A stretch of 64,000 nucleotides of DNA, from contig NZ_BBXI01000009.1 of assembly GCF_001078375.1 (NCBI RefSeq), positions 1-64,000 on the forward strand, in the 5' to 3' direction. Shown here in pieces: positions 27,449-37,381 of the stretch. Positions within the stretch are counted from its first letter, which is position 1, and every line of letters begins with the position of its first letter. The notes beneath the pieces are model-generated. The model was not told the DNA's origin and ran no database searches. It saw only the letters and a list, made by a program, of their open reading frames with translations. This DNA is from Veillonella tobetsuensis. GTDB taxonomy: Bacteria > Bacillota > Negativicutes > Veillonellales > Veillonellaceae. A program made the translations under genes and the position numbers.

Positions 27449-28387
27449 TTATTTTTTATCTTCAGGTAATTGTATATGTCTACCATAGTTGCAAACGTAT
27501 TGTTCTAAGGCTTGAATATATACTTGACCTAAACGGCTACGCTGCATTTTGTTATTTGTAATATAGCCGATATGCATCAAGCCCTCTTCGGCAAGAGGTA
27601 CAGAAATGATGTTTTCACCATTCACCTCTTTATCAATTACACCACTAGATACAGTATATCCGTTAAGACCGAGCAATAAACTAAAGAGGGAGGCTCTGTC
27701 ACGTACACGGATATGTTTTGGACGTACTACAGTACTGAAAATTTCCTCAGAGAAATAGAAGGAATTGTGGTCACCCTGTTCGAAGGAGATATATGGATAC
27801 TCTTCTAATTCATCCATTGATACTACATCCTTATTTGCTAATGGATGTGTTTTACCAATAAAGATATGTGGATGTGCTGTAAATAATTCTGTAAAGGTCA
27901 ATTCGTTAGTGTGAATTAGCTTTTCTAGTACGGGGCGGTTGAAATCATTGTAATATAATAAGCCAATTTCACTTTTCATATGCGCTACATCATCGATGAT
28001 TTCATAGGTCTGTGTTTCTCGTAATGAAAAATCATAGGAATCCACATCGCTTTGGTTGATAAGATCAATAAAAGCATTAACCGCAAAGGAATAATGCTGT
28101 GTGGAAACAGAAAATTGCTTTTTGCCACCCTTATTAGATTTATATTGTTCTTCTAATAAGGTTGCTTGCTCTAATACTTGGCGCGCGTAACCTAAAAAGC
28201 GTTCTCCGTCCTTAGATACGGTTATCCCTTTGTTAGTTCGATCAAAAATGGTAATACCCATTTCTTTTTCTAGCTCTTTAATGGCCTTTGTTAAGCTTGG
28301 TTGGGATACGAATAAACGTTTAGCAGCCTCACTAATGCTGCCAATATTTGCAATTGTTGTTACATATCGTAATTGTTGTAATGTCAC
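27449..28387 (-). CDS. LysR-family transcriptional regulator
   Basis: The N-terminal helix-turn-helix (MTLQQLRYVTTIANIGSIS ... RLFVSQPSLTKAIKELEKE) is typical of LysR regulators, followed by an effector-binding domain; the total of 312 residues is normal. The effector is not known. It stands upstream of the metE-like and msrAB genes on the same strand, so regulation of methionine or oxidative-stress genes is a reasonable guess. The gap of about 270 bases to metE-like leaves room for a separate promoter. Confidence 0.9.
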   Translation of the reverse strand: MTLQQLRYVTTIANIGSISEAAKRLFVSQPSLTKAIKELEKEMGITIFDRTNKGITVSKDGERFLGYARQVLEQATLLEEQYKSNKGGKKQFSVSTQHYSFAVNAFIDLINQSDVDSYDFSLRETQTYEIIDDVAHMKSEIGLLYYNDFNRPVLEKLIHTNELTFTELFTAHPHIFIGKTHPLANKDVVSMDELEEYPYISFEQGDHNSFYFSEEIFSTVVRPKHIRVRDRASLFSLLLGLNGYTVSSGVIDKEVNGENIISVPLAEEGLMHIGYITNNKMQRSRLGQVYIQALEQYVCNYGRHIQLPEDKK

Positions 28388-28494
28388 AATAATCTCCTTA
28401 TTATATAGATTTATATATTTCTATACTAAACTATTCAATCTATTTAAGCAATGATATATATGTTACAATAATAAAATAGATAAAAGGAGGTCCT

Positions 28495-29025
28495 ATGTTA
28501 AAAGAGGTCATCGTAGTAGAAGGAAAGTCTGATATACAGCGTATACATCAAGCTATAGAAGCTGATTGCATTGCTACAGAAGGTTTTACCTTGCGTAAAG
28601 GCGTAATCGATCAGATTCGCGTAGCCTATGAAAAACGAGGTATTATAATCCTAACGGATCCAGATACGGCTGGTGAGCGCATACGTCGTGTGTTGACCAA
28701 AAAGTTTCCCAATGCACAACATGCTTTTGTCCCTCGTGATGAGGCTTATGCTAATGATGACATTGGGATAGAACAAGCTTCACCTAAATCTATTCTAAAG
28801 GCTTTATCCGTACTTCATACTGAATCACTCGTATCCAGTGATGAATTTACGATGGGGGACCTTGTAAAACATGGCCTTTCTGGATTTCCTAATAGTGCCG
28901 ATAAAAGGGCAGCTGTTGGTGCCATACTAGGTATAGGTTATGGTAATGGTAAACAGTTCTTATATCGATTGAACCATTATGGTATTAGTCGTGATGAATT
29001 TGAACAGGCTGTCTCTATGCTTTAA
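28495..29025 (+). CDS. rnmV: ribonuclease M5
   Basis: RNase M5 trims precursor 5S rRNA to its mature ends. The 176-residue protein is a TOPRIM enzyme: the catalytic Glu is in VVEGKSDIQRIHQ and the DxD is in ILTDPDTAGERIRR. AAAGGAGG precedes the ATG. rnmV followed by ksgA is a conserved Firmicutes pair. A 5S gene is present at 277-393, its expected substrate type. Confidence 0.94.
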   Translation: MLKEVIVVEGKSDIQRIHQAIEADCIATEGFTLRKGVIDQIRVAYEKRGIIILTDPDTAGERIRRVLTKKFPNAQHAFVPRDEAYANDDIGIEQASPKSILKALSVLHTESLVSSDEFTMGDLVKHGLSGFPNSADKRAAVGAILGIGYGNGKQFLYRLNHYGISRDEFEQAVSML

Positions 29026-29094
29026 TATGCTTTTAAGAGGTATATTATTATAGTAATAATGGAATAAATAATAAGTTATAAAATAGGAGCATTC

Positions 29095-29949
29095 ATGATT
29101 GAATCTATCATTGCAAGCCCAGAAGTAGTTCATTATATATGTAAGCGGTTTGATATTAAGATGAGCAAAAAGCTAGGGCAAAATTTTTTAATTAAACGTG
29201 GCATCGTTGATGAAATTGTTAAGGCTGCTGATTTACATGATGGTGAACCAGTATTAGAGATTGGCCCTGGTATCGGCACCTTAACGCAAGGTTTAGCACA
29301 AAGTGGTGCGAATGTAACAGCTATTGAATTAGATACACGCTTATTAGAGGTATTGGATACAACACTAGCTCAATATGGTAATGTAAAGATTGTGCATGGG
29401 GATGTACTTAAATTAGATGTACCATCTATCATGAATCATGAGCCATTTAAGGTGGTGGCTAATTTACCGTATTATATTACAACACCTATTATTATGTCCT
29501 TGTTGGAAAGTCGATTACCTATTGAACGACTTGTTGTAATGGTGCAAAAGGAAGTAGCCTTACGTATGGTGGCAAAACCTGGTACAAAGGACTATGGTGC
29601 TCTATCGGTAGCGGTTCAATATTATACTAAGCCAGATATCGTGCTTGATGTACCGCCTAAATCATTTTTGCCAGCGCCAGCGGTAACAAGTTCTGTTATT
29701 CGCTGTGTATTGCGCGATAAACCACCTGTGGATGTAATCGATGAAAGACTATTCTTCCGCGTTGTGAAGGCTGGTTTTGCACAACGTCGTAAAACATTTG
29801 TTAATACGATGAAGACCACAGGCTTATCGAAGGATAGAATTGAAGAACTATTAGCAAAGGCTAATATCGATGGGCAACGAAGAGGGGAAACCTTCACACT
29901 TCAAGAGTTTGCCGATGTAGCTAATGCGTGGGCTGCATTAATTAAATAA
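29095..29949 (+). CDS. rsmA: 16S rRNA (adenine1518-N6/adenine1519-N6)-dimethyltransferase
   Basis: RsmA (KsgA) dimethylates A1518 and A1519 near the 3' end of 16S rRNA during 30S maturation. Signatures are KKLGQNFLIKRG, the SAM loop VLEIGPGIGTLTQGL and the catalytic NLPYYITTPI. Length 284 is normal. Loss of this enzyme gives kasugamycin resistance in other bacteria. It lies 69 bases after rnmV, and a strong terminator follows. Confidence 0.96.
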   Translation: MIESIIASPEVVHYICKRFDIKMSKKLGQNFLIKRGIVDEIVKAADLHDGEPVLEIGPGIGTLTQGLAQSGANVTAIELDTRLLEVLDTTLAQYGNVKIVHGDVLKLDVPSIMNHEPFKVVANLPYYITTPIIMSLLESRLPIERLVVMVQKEVALRMVAKPGTKDYGALSVAVQYYTKPDIVLDVPPKSFLPAPAVTSSVIRCVLRDKPPVDVIDERLFFRVVKAGFAQRRKTFVNTMKTTGLSKDRIEELLAKANIDGQRRGETFTLQEFADVANAWAALIK

Positions 29950-29957
29950 TATAACAG

Positions 29958-29989
29958 AAAGGTCCTAAGGAAATCCTTAGGACCTTTTG
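29958..29989 (+). terminator. terminator after rsmA
   Basis: AAAGGTCCTAAGGA pairs perfectly with TCCTTAGGACCTTT around AA, then TT. Confidence 0.9.
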
Positions 29990-29995
29990 GCATAA

Positions 29996-30020
29996 GAAAA
30001 GGACCCGAATGGGTCCTTTC
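29996..30020 (-). terminator. terminator of gltS
   Basis: On the minus strand AAAGGACCC pairs with GGGTCCTTT across a 4-base loop, followed by TCTTA. It lies just past the gltS stop and faces the rsmA terminator. Confidence 0.8.
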
Positions 30021-30023
30021 GTT

Positions 30024-31271
30024 TTAGTGTATTAACTTTGCCATTGTTGTAATAAGGAAGGCATTAGCAAAATCGATTAAGAATGCACCTACCAAGGAAA
30101 CTACGAGCCATGCACGAGGGGATGGACCGTGTTTACTTGCTAAGGATAACATGTTAACCAATGCATTTGGCGTAGCACCTAAGCCGAAGCCGATGGCGCC
30201 AGCACCGAGCATAACAGAATCGTAGTTGCGTCCAAATAGGAGATAAATGAGGTATGCAAACACACAGATAAGCGCCATTTGAGCAACTAAGATTGTAATA
30301 AGCGGTAATGCAAGATTGATTAATTGTACAAGCTTCAAGCTATTGATTGCCATTGTAACGAATAAAGATAATGCTACATTAGATACTGCGTCAAGAGCTG
30401 CATCGTTAATTTTATAGGATTTTGTAAAATCGCCTACGTTACGAATTACTGCTGCACAAATCATAGCACCAATATATGCAGGTAATGGTGTAAGAACAGA
30501 TAAACCAGCACTTACGATAGTACCAATACCCAATGCCAGGCCAATCCACATACAAATCGTTAACAAATCTTGAGAGTTAAATTGCTTTCCGCCGCCTTCA
30601 ACGTGATCTTCGATATAATCGATGTTGTCATCATCCATAGTTTCAGGGTTGTCATAAGGTGTTTTTACCTTGTGCATCTTGATGATGCGTTCACCTACTG
30701 GAGCACCTAAGATTGTACCAGCTACCATACCGAATGTAGCTGCTGCTACCGCTGCGGATGCTGTTCCTGCGACACCATATAGTTCTTCATAGTATGGACC
30801 GAAGGCACCTGCCGTACCGAGACCGCCAATCATGGATACGGAACCGGCCATGATACCGATGATTGGGTCAATACCCAATGCTTTGGCAATGGCGATACCT
30901 GCAGTATTTTGAACTACAATCCACACGGCGCAAGCAAGGAAGAAGAAAACAATGAAAATGCCGCCCTTTTTTAATACTTTTAAGGAAGCCATCAAACCGA
31001 TGGTAGTAAAGAAGGCAAGCATTAAGAAGGTTTGTAATGAACCTTCAAATTTAATATCCAAAATATGATAATAAGAAAGAATGGCGGTTAAAAATGCAAA
31101 TGGTAAAGCCCCTACAGCAGGTGCAGGCATACACATGCGTTGTAAAAACTTGGAATGTTTATTAATCCAAGTACCTATGAATAAGGTAATTACAGCGAGG
31201 CCCACAGTTTGAATCATGGACAAGTTTAGAGTCCATACATCGTTGACTAACTTTAGGTCAATCAGTGGCAT
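30024..31271 (-). CDS. gltS: sodium/glutamate symporter GltS
   Basis: GltS imports glutamate with sodium. The 415-residue protein is almost all membrane helices, and begins with a short cytosolic stretch and a helix that continues into GLAVITLFIGTWIN. The two inverted halves of the fold are visible, each with a glycine-rich reentrant motif (GGLGTAGAFGPYYEE and GAIGFGLGATPNAL). A charged loop of about 45 residues (IDYIEDHVEGGGKQFN) joins them. AAGGAG-like sequence precedes the ATG. It is a single gene between opposing terminators. Confidence 0.93.
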   Translation of the reverse strand: MPLIDLKLVNDVWTLNLSMIQTVGLAVITLFIGTWINKHSKFLQRMCMPAPAVGALPFAFLTAILSYYHILDIKFEGSLQTFLMLAFFTTIGLMASLKVLKKGGIFIVFFFLACAVWIVVQNTAGIAIAKALGIDPIIGIMAGSVSMIGGLGTAGAFGPYYEELYGVAGTASAAVAAATFGMVAGTILGAPVGERIIKMHKVKTPYDNPETMDDDNIDYIEDHVEGGGKQFNSQDLLTICMWIGLALGIGTIVSAGLSVLTPLPAYIGAMICAAVIRNVGDFTKSYKINDAALDAVSNVALSLFVTMAINSLKLVQLINLALPLITILVAQMALICVFAYLIYLLFGRNYDSVMLGAGAIGFGLGATPNALVNMLSLASKHGPSPRAWLVVSLVGAFLIDFANAFLITTMAKLIH

Positions 31272-31440
31272 AAAATCACTCCTTTTAACAAATAAAAAAT
31301 AATTTATTACATTGTATCATGAACAACCAATCAAATACTATAGAATTTATCATGTATACAAAATATGTATACATTATATATTCTGCATCATTATTAAAAA
31401 TTCCTCTAAGTTATGAAAATTTTTTTATATCCATGTAAAT

Positions 31441-31488
31441 CGAAAAAGAAAATGGCGAAGATTCACTGAAATAGAGAATCTTCGCCAG
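31441..31488 (-). terminator. terminator of prfC
   Basis: On the minus strand TGGCGAAGATTC pairs with GAATCTTCGCCA across a loop, followed by TTTTCTTTTT. Confidence 0.9.
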
Positions 31489-31514
31489 TATATATCTTAG
31501 CTTTATAGTTTTAA

Positions 31515-33110
31515 CTAGATTTCATTATGTAGTTTTGGGGTATGCAAGAATGTAATATCAGGATTTCGTTCTATTACCCAGCCCATTTGCCATTCGTTTG
31601 AGATAAGGACTACTGTACGATTGCGATTATCCTTAACAATCATTGCATTATCTAAGCCTTTGAGTGTAGATGTATCTACGTCACCATCAATCCAACGTGC
31701 CACGCTATATGGCAATGTATGATTTAATAGGTCGACACCATATTCATTTTTAAGGCGATATTCTAGAACTTCAAATTGAAGCATGCCAACTGCACCAACT
31801 ACGAAGGAGTCGAGGGCACCTGGTTGTTCAAAGATTTGGACCGCACCTTCTTGAGCAAGTTGAGTCATACCTTTTTGGAACTGTTTACGCTTCATTGTAT
31901 CTTTTGGGGATACGCGAGCAAAGAATTCCGGTGGGAATACTGGGAAGTCACCGAATGTTACTTTGTGCTTTTGAGCACACAGTGTATCGCCTACACCCAT
32001 TGTACCGGCATCGAAGACACCGATAATATCGCCAGGGTATGCATCTTCAACGATAGTACGTTCTGTAGCTAAGAATTGTTGCGGTTGAGATAGACGAATC
32101 GCTTTATTAGATTGACGATGTAATACGGACATACCTTTTTCGAATTTACCAGAGCAGATACGCATAAATACGATGCGGTCGTGATGATTAGGGTCCATAT
32201 TTGCTTGAATCTTAAATACTAAAGCGGAGAAATCTTCGCTAGTAGGCTGTACAATTTCTTCTACTGCTTGACGTGGCGCAGGGGATGGTGCTAGTTCTAA
32301 GAATTTTTCTAAGAATGGTTTTACCCCAAAGTTAGTCATAGCAGAACCGAAGAACATTGGCGTTAATTCACCAGCACGAACCTTGTCAAAATCGAATGGA
32401 TCGCCTGCAACATCTAGCAATTCAATATCGTCAAGTAATGCTTGATATACATCGTCGCCTAATAATTCTTTCATGCGAGGGTCTGTTAAAGCACCTTTTT
32501 CGGAGGCTAACTTTTCTTGACCATGTGTTTCGTCTTTGGCAAAGAGTTCGATGGTTTCGTGTTCTCTGTCATAAACACCTTTGTATTCGCCATTAATACC
32601 GATAGGCCAGTTCATAGGGCATGTACGAATACCGAGAACATTTTCAATTTCCTCCATCAAGTCAAATGGGCTGCGACCGAAATGGTCGATTTTGTTTACG
32701 AACGTAAAGATAGGAATCCCGCGCTCTTTAGATACAGCGAATAATTTCTTTGTCTGTGCTTCCACGCCTTTGGCTACGTCGATCAACATAACAGCACTAT
32801 CAGCAGCCATCAATGTACGGTACGTATCTTCGGAGAAGTCCTGGTGACCAGGCGTATCAAGGATGTTTACTCGACATCCATCGTAGTCGAATTGCAAGAC
32901 TGAACTCGTTACGGAGATACCACGTTGTTTTTCGATTTCCATCCAGTCAGAAACGGCGTGTTTTGCGGTTTTACGAGATTTAACGGAACCAGCCAAGTGG
33001 ATGGCACCACCGTATAAAAGTAATTTTTCTGTTAATGTAGTTTTACCCGCATCCGGGTGAGATATGATAGCAAACGTACGACGACGTTGTACTTCTTCTA
33101 AAAATGTCAT
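31515..33110 (-). CDS. prfC: peptide chain release factor 3
   Basis: RF3 is the GTPase that recycles RF1 and RF2 after termination. G-domain motifs: SHPDAGKTTLTEKLL (G1), a TSSVLQF switch I, DTPGHQDFSEDTYR (G3) and NKIDHFG (G4). Domains II and III follow, with 531 residues overall, matching RF3 rather than EF-G. The start is preceded by an AGGTGAACC stretch on the minus strand. It is transcribed divergently from topB across a 176-base shared promoter region. Confidence 0.96.
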   Translation of the reverse strand: MTFLEEVQRRRTFAIISHPDAGKTTLTEKLLLYGGAIHLAGSVKSRKTAKHAVSDWMEIEKQRGISVTSSVLQFDYDGCRVNILDTPGHQDFSEDTYRTLMAADSAVMLIDVAKGVEAQTKKLFAVSKERGIPIFTFVNKIDHFGRSPFDLMEEIENVLGIRTCPMNWPIGINGEYKGVYDREHETIELFAKDETHGQEKLASEKGALTDPRMKELLGDDVYQALLDDIELLDVAGDPFDFDKVRAGELTPMFFGSAMTNFGVKPFLEKFLELAPSPAPRQAVEEIVQPTSEDFSALVFKIQANMDPNHHDRIVFMRICSGKFEKGMSVLHRQSNKAIRLSQPQQFLATERTIVEDAYPGDIIGVFDAGTMGVGDTLCAQKHKVTFGDFPVFPPEFFARVSPKDTMKRKQFQKGMTQLAQEGAVQIFEQPGALDSFVVGAVGMLQFEVLEYRLKNEYGVDLLNHTLPYSVARWIDGDVDTSTLKGLDNAMIVKDNRNRTVVLISNEWQMGWVIERNPDITFLHTPKLHNEI

Positions 33111-33286
33111 GGTTCACCTCTATTGTTTCGTTTGTGAAAGTTTTATTTCAATGTGTTACTTTCACATCATTCATATCTTTAAAATTATACATGATTTTGG
33201 TAGTTATGACCACTAAATTGTAGTATAATGAAATTTCAAAGGGCGGCTTGGGGAATAGCTGCCATATGTACGTTAAGGAGGGGACC

Positions 33287-35602
33287 ATGCGGTTATTTAT
33301 TGCAGAAAAGCCATCGATGGCTCGAGAAATCAGTAAATGTTTGCCGGAAAATAAAAATATACAAAAACGCAATGGTTATTTTATCCAAGGCGATGATGTT
33401 GTTACATGGGTTGTGGGGCATGTATTACATCAAGCTGAACCAGGTGATTATGATGATAAATATATCCGTTGGCGCCCTCAAGATTTGCCAATCGTGCCAT
33501 CAGAGTGGAAACTACTAGTTACGGATAGTAGTCGACAACAATTTGAGGTCGTTAAAGATTTGATAGGTAAAGCTGATATAATCGTTAATGCAGGTGACCC
33601 TGATAGAGAGGGGCAACTATTAGTTGATGAAGTTCTTTACTTTGTAGGAAATACAAAACCTGTGCAACGTATTTTGTTAAATGCATTGGATGAAAAATCT
33701 ATAAGATCAGCATTAGGTGATTTACGAGATAATAAGGATTTTCATAATTTATATCAATCTGCACTGGCTAGAGCTCGTGCTGATTGGCTAATTGGTATGA
33801 ATTTATCGCGAGCCTATACATTATCCGAACGTTATAAAGGGCATAAGGTAACATTGCCGATTGGCCGTGTGAAAACACCGACGTTGGCACTTGTAGTGCG
33901 ACGTGAACGTGAATTAGCAGATTTTAAACCAGTTGATTATTTTACTGTTAAAATTTTATATACTCATGTGAATGGTACATTCTGGGCAACTTGGCAGCCA
34001 AAGGATGAGCAAAAGGGATTAGACCCAGATGGGCGCCTTATCAATAAAGAAATCGCTGAAGAATTAGTTAAGAGATTAGAGGCTAGTCCTAGTGGCGTTA
34101 TAAAGTCAGTTACAAAGTCTAAGAAAAAAGATCCGCAACGCTTGCCCTTATCATTATCGTCATTACAAGTATTAGCGGGGAAGGCGTATTCCTATGATCC
34201 TCAAACAGTACTTGATACAGCTCAAAAATTATATGAGAAGAAGTTAACAACCTATCCGCGGTCTGATTGTGAATATTTACCACCTAATCAATATGTCGAT
34301 CGCATGGCGATATTGGATAATTTGACACAGTCTGGTGATGAGAAGCTTTCAGTATGGGCACAAAAAGCGGATCGAAACATCAAGAGTCGTGCTTGGAACG
34401 AAAAAAAGATTACTGCCCATCATGCTATTATTCCGACTACGGTGGCGTGTAATATCAATAATCTGACGCAAGCAGAACGAAATATATATTTTCTCATTAG
34501 TCAGGCCTATATCGCTCAATTTTATGGGGAACATGTGTATGAGCAGACTAAGATTATAGTTGGGCAATGTGATGAAGAATTCGTTGCCAATGGGCGCGTC
34601 GTTATTGAAGATGGTTGGAAATCTTTATATAAACGTCAAAAATCAAAAAATAATACTGATAATGATGAACCGGATTTAACAGATGAACGAGGTGCCGAAT
34701 CAGATTCTAAAAAGGATGCTATAGAGGAAGCTGATCATTTGCCATCTGTTAGAAAGAATGATGATGTTCAATATACAGACTCCTCTGTGGATGCAAAGCA
34801 AACCAAACCGCCATCTCGATTTACACCATCCACATTATTGCAAGCCATGAAGGAGATTCATAAGTTTGTAAAAAATGAAGAACTGAAAAAGCAATTAAAA
34901 GCCGTATCTGGTATCGGAACGGAAGCGACGAGGGCTAATATTATCGATGAATTAATTAGTCGTGGCTTTATGCGAACCTCTGGTAAGAAACAGGTGCTAT
35001 CACCAACAGATACAGGTTATTTATTGGTAGATGCATTGCCAGATGAACTGTTATATCCTGATGAAACTGCAGTATGGGAGGAACGCCTTGCCCTCATGAG
35101 TGAAGGGGAGGATACATTAGATTCTTTTTTGACGGATCAAATTCAATTTTTACGACATTTAATTGAAAAACTTGGTTTTGATAAACAGGTAGGTCGAGAT
35201 CAGATGATGCCAAATGTGGTACGAACTATTTCCAGTCAAAATTCGAAACGGCCTCTTGATGATACGCAGGTAGATATTTCTAAGTTACCAGAATGTCCAT
35301 CTTGCAAAAAGGGCCGTTTACAGCAACGAACAGGGAAATTTGGTGCTTTTATAGGCTGTACCAATTATCCGTCTTGTCGGTATACGCAGCCTGTGAATGA
35401 AGTATCTCAAAATGCTAGTACAAATATTGAGGTGCCAGAAGAATCGAAGCAGTATTTGTGTCCACGATGTAAAAAAGGCTATTTTGTTAAGCAAAATATG
35501 CGGGGTCGTACTACATGGCTATGTAGTAATCGTTCTGCGTGTAAAACACAGTGTACAGATGTAGATGGCGTGCCTAGCATATATGTGAATCAAAATAAGT
35601 AA
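33287..35602 (+). CDS. topB: DNA topoisomerase III (type IA)
   Basis: TopB relaxes negative supercoils and separates linked DNA strands. The TOPRIM domain opens with RLFIAEKPSMAREIS and has DPDREGQLL; the active-site Tyr is in LTTYPRSDCEYLP. Two C-terminal zinc modules are visible (CPSCKKGRLQ ... CTNYPSCRY and CPRCKKGYF ... CSNRSACKTQC), more than in short TopB forms. Between about residues 455 and 510 lies an acidic, low-complexity insert rich in D, E, K and S. The start ATG 33287 follows AAGGAGGGG. Length is 771. Confidence 0.94.
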   Translation: MRLFIAEKPSMAREISKCLPENKNIQKRNGYFIQGDDVVTWVVGHVLHQAEPGDYDDKYIRWRPQDLPIVPSEWKLLVTDSSRQQFEVVKDLIGKADIIVNAGDPDREGQLLVDEVLYFVGNTKPVQRILLNALDEKSIRSALGDLRDNKDFHNLYQSALARARADWLIGMNLSRAYTLSERYKGHKVTLPIGRVKTPTLALVVRRERELADFKPVDYFTVKILYTHVNGTFWATWQPKDEQKGLDPDGRLINKEIAEELVKRLEASPSGVIKSVTKSKKKDPQRLPLSLSSLQVLAGKAYSYDPQTVLDTAQKLYEKKLTTYPRSDCEYLPPNQYVDRMAILDNLTQSGDEKLSVWAQKADRNIKSRAWNEKKITAHHAIIPTTVACNINNLTQAERNIYFLISQAYIAQFYGEHVYEQTKIIVGQCDEEFVANGRVVIEDGWKSLYKRQKSKNNTDNDEPDLTDERGAESDSKKDAIEEADHLPSVRKNDDVQYTDSSVDAKQTKPPSRFTPSTLLQAMKEIHKFVKNEELKKQLKAVSGIGTEATRANIIDELISRGFMRTSGKKQVLSPTDTGYLLVDALPDELLYPDETAVWEERLALMSEGEDTLDSFLTDQIQFLRHLIEKLGFDKQVGRDQMMPNVVRTISSQNSKRPLDDTQVDISKLPECPSCKKGRLQQRTGKFGAFIGCTNYPSCRYTQPVNEVSQNASTNIEVPEESKQYLCPRCKKGYFVKQNMRGRTTWLCSNRSACKTQCTDVDGVPSIYVNQNK

Positions 35603-35621
35603 TATAGTAAATATGACATAG

Positions 35622-35654
35622 AAAAATGCGTGCAGCTTTTGCTACACGCATTTT
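35622..35654. terminator. bidirectional terminator between topB and the DEAD-box gene
   Basis: AAAATGCGTG-AGC pairs with GCT-CACGCATTTT, with A and T runs on each side, so it can end both convergent transcripts. Confidence 0.85.
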
Positions 35655-35657
35655 GTA

Positions 35658-36956
35658 TTATCTACGTTTACCACGACGACCTGTTTGTGATGTAGAGGTG
35701 CGGCGTTGCCTAGTGTTAGAACCTTTGTGGCCTCGAGCTTTGTGGGCTTTTGCCTTTGTAGATTGATATGAACTTGTGATTTTAGGTTTAGATGTAGTTT
35801 TGTTACGTTTAGGTGCGTTGTTGGCATTGCCCTTAGTTTTGATTTGACCATCTTTGGTATATTTTGTTAATGTTGCTTGAATAGCACGCTCAATACGTCG
35901 CAACCAAGATTCATCAGAAGGTGTAGCAAAGGTAACAGCGATACCTGTGTTGCCTGCACGACCAGTACGTCCGATACGGTGAATGTAGTAATCTACGTCG
36001 TGCGGTACGTCATAGTTGTACACATGTGTAATACCTTCAATATCGATACCGCGGGCTGCAATATCGGTAGCCACTAAGATTTGTGTTTTTGCTTTTGCAA
36101 AATCTCGCAGGATTTGTGTACGACGTCCTTGCGTTAAGTCGCCATGCATTTCTGCAATATTTAGGCCTGCTGCAGTCAATTCATAGGATAGTCTAATAGC
36201 GCCTTCTCGTTTGTTACAGAAAACAATTGCCAAATAGGGATCATCTTCTTGAATCATTTTGATGAGTCGAGGTGTTTTGTCCTCTGTGTTCATCATATAC
36301 ACGCGTTGGTCGATAGCCTCTAATGTAATGTGCTTACCTTCAGCTGTAACAGATACAGGTTTAGACATATAAGCTTTTGCAAGATTGCGAATTTTGTCCG
36401 GAATAGTGGCTGAGAAGAGAAGTAATTGTCGATTGGCATCTGTTTGACCAATCAAATTTTCTATATCTGGTAAAAAGCCCATGTGGAGCATTTGATCTGC
36501 TTCGTCTAATACTACTCGACGAATAGAGTCAAGATGTAGTGAACCGCGTTTTGCATGGTCTAATAAACGGCCAGGTGTACCTAAGATAACATGTGGACGT
36601 CTACCCAACTGTTGTAATTGTGATTCGATTGTTTTACCGCCAATGAGTGGCAGAATGTCAACCCCTAAAACAGCGCCCAATGTTTTTGCTTCATCGGAAA
36701 TCTGTTTAATTAATTCACGTGTTGGAGCAATGATAAGTACTTGTTCTTGATGTACATCAGTGTGAACACGTTGCAAGATAGGTAAAAGGAAGGCCAGAGT
36801 TTTACCAGTTCCTGTTTGTGCCTTTGCAATAATATCGTTACCTTTGAAGACGATAGGAATCGATTGCTCTTGAATTGGCGTTGGTTCCTTGATGCCTTGT
36901 TTTTGTAAGATGCTAATGATTTCGTCACAAACGCCTAAGGATTTAAAAGATTTCAT
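35658..36956 (-). CDS. DEAD-box ATP-dependent RNA helicase
   Basis: The helicase core is complete: Q motif (TPIQEQSIPIV), AQTGTGKT, PTRELIKQI, GTPGRLL, DEAD (VLDEADQM), SAT, and in the second lobe ATDIAARGIDIEG and HRIGRTGRAG. After residue 370 comes a basic tail of about 60 residues rich in Lys, Arg, Ser and Thr, likely an RNA-binding extension. Overall 432 residues, like CshA/RhlE-type helicases. Such enzymes act in ribosome assembly or mRNA decay. It is convergent with topB. Confidence 0.94.
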   Translation of the reverse strand: MKSFKSLGVCDEIISILQKQGIKEPTPIQEQSIPIVFKGNDIIAKAQTGTGKTLAFLLPILQRVHTDVHQEQVLIIAPTRELIKQISDEAKTLGAVLGVDILPLIGGKTIESQLQQLGRRPHVILGTPGRLLDHAKRGSLHLDSIRRVVLDEADQMLHMGFLPDIENLIGQTDANRQLLLFSATIPDKIRNLAKAYMSKPVSVTAEGKHITLEAIDQRVYMMNTEDKTPRLIKMIQEDDPYLAIVFCNKREGAIRLSYELTAAGLNIAEMHGDLTQGRRTQILRDFAKAKTQILVATDIAARGIDIEGITHVYNYDVPHDVDYYIHRIGRTGRAGNTGIAVTFATPSDESWLRRIERAIQATLTKYTKDGQIKTKGNANNAPKRNKTTSKPKITSSYQSTKAKAHKARGHKGSNTRQRRTSTSQTGRRGKRR

Positions 36957-37340
36957 GTGTCGTCCTTTCTTTAATATATATTATGTTAATTATACCTAAT
37001 CTAGTAGATAGGGGCAAATCTAACTATGATAAGACATAATTTCGTAAAAATGAAAAATCATGGGGGAGATGCATCTAGTTGAGAATAGTAAGTTGATTAA
37101 TGAGAACGTAGGATCACTTAATAATTAATTGTTATTAAAATATTGTTTTGATAATGAGAATGGAATTTCATAAAAATGAGAAATAATTAACTGATATTCT
37201 CATTTAAATAGCCTTTAGATGATCTTAGACCCTTATATATAGTTATGGGCATAATATTATTGAACTAGATAATATGTGGGGGTTATGAATGGATTGCATA
37301 ATTAATATTTATACTCTGTATTAATATTTTAGATGAAAAA
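36957..37340. promoter_or_regulatory. AT-rich region before feoA with further Fur-like sites
   Basis: No gene is seen. TGATAATGAGAATGG at about 37149-37163 resembles a Fur box (GATAATGATAATCATTATC type) over its first 12 bases. The minus-strand reading of about 37190-37205 (AATGAGAATATCAG) is a second half-site-like match. They lie 150-200 bases upstream of the feoA promoter, so they may be extra operator sites or chance in AT-rich DNA. Confidence 0.4.
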
Positions 37341-37381
37341 TTGATAATTATTGTTGAAATTGTAAGCTAGTATGATATAAT
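37341..37381 (+). promoter_or_regulatory. feoA promoter with overlapping Fur-like box
   Basis: TTGAAA (37354-37359) and TATAAT (37376-37381) are 16 bases apart. TTGATAATTATTGTTGA (37341-37357) resembles the TGATAATnATTATCA core of Fur boxes and overlaps the -35. This arrangement would let iron-loaded Fur shut off feoAB. Confidence 0.6.
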
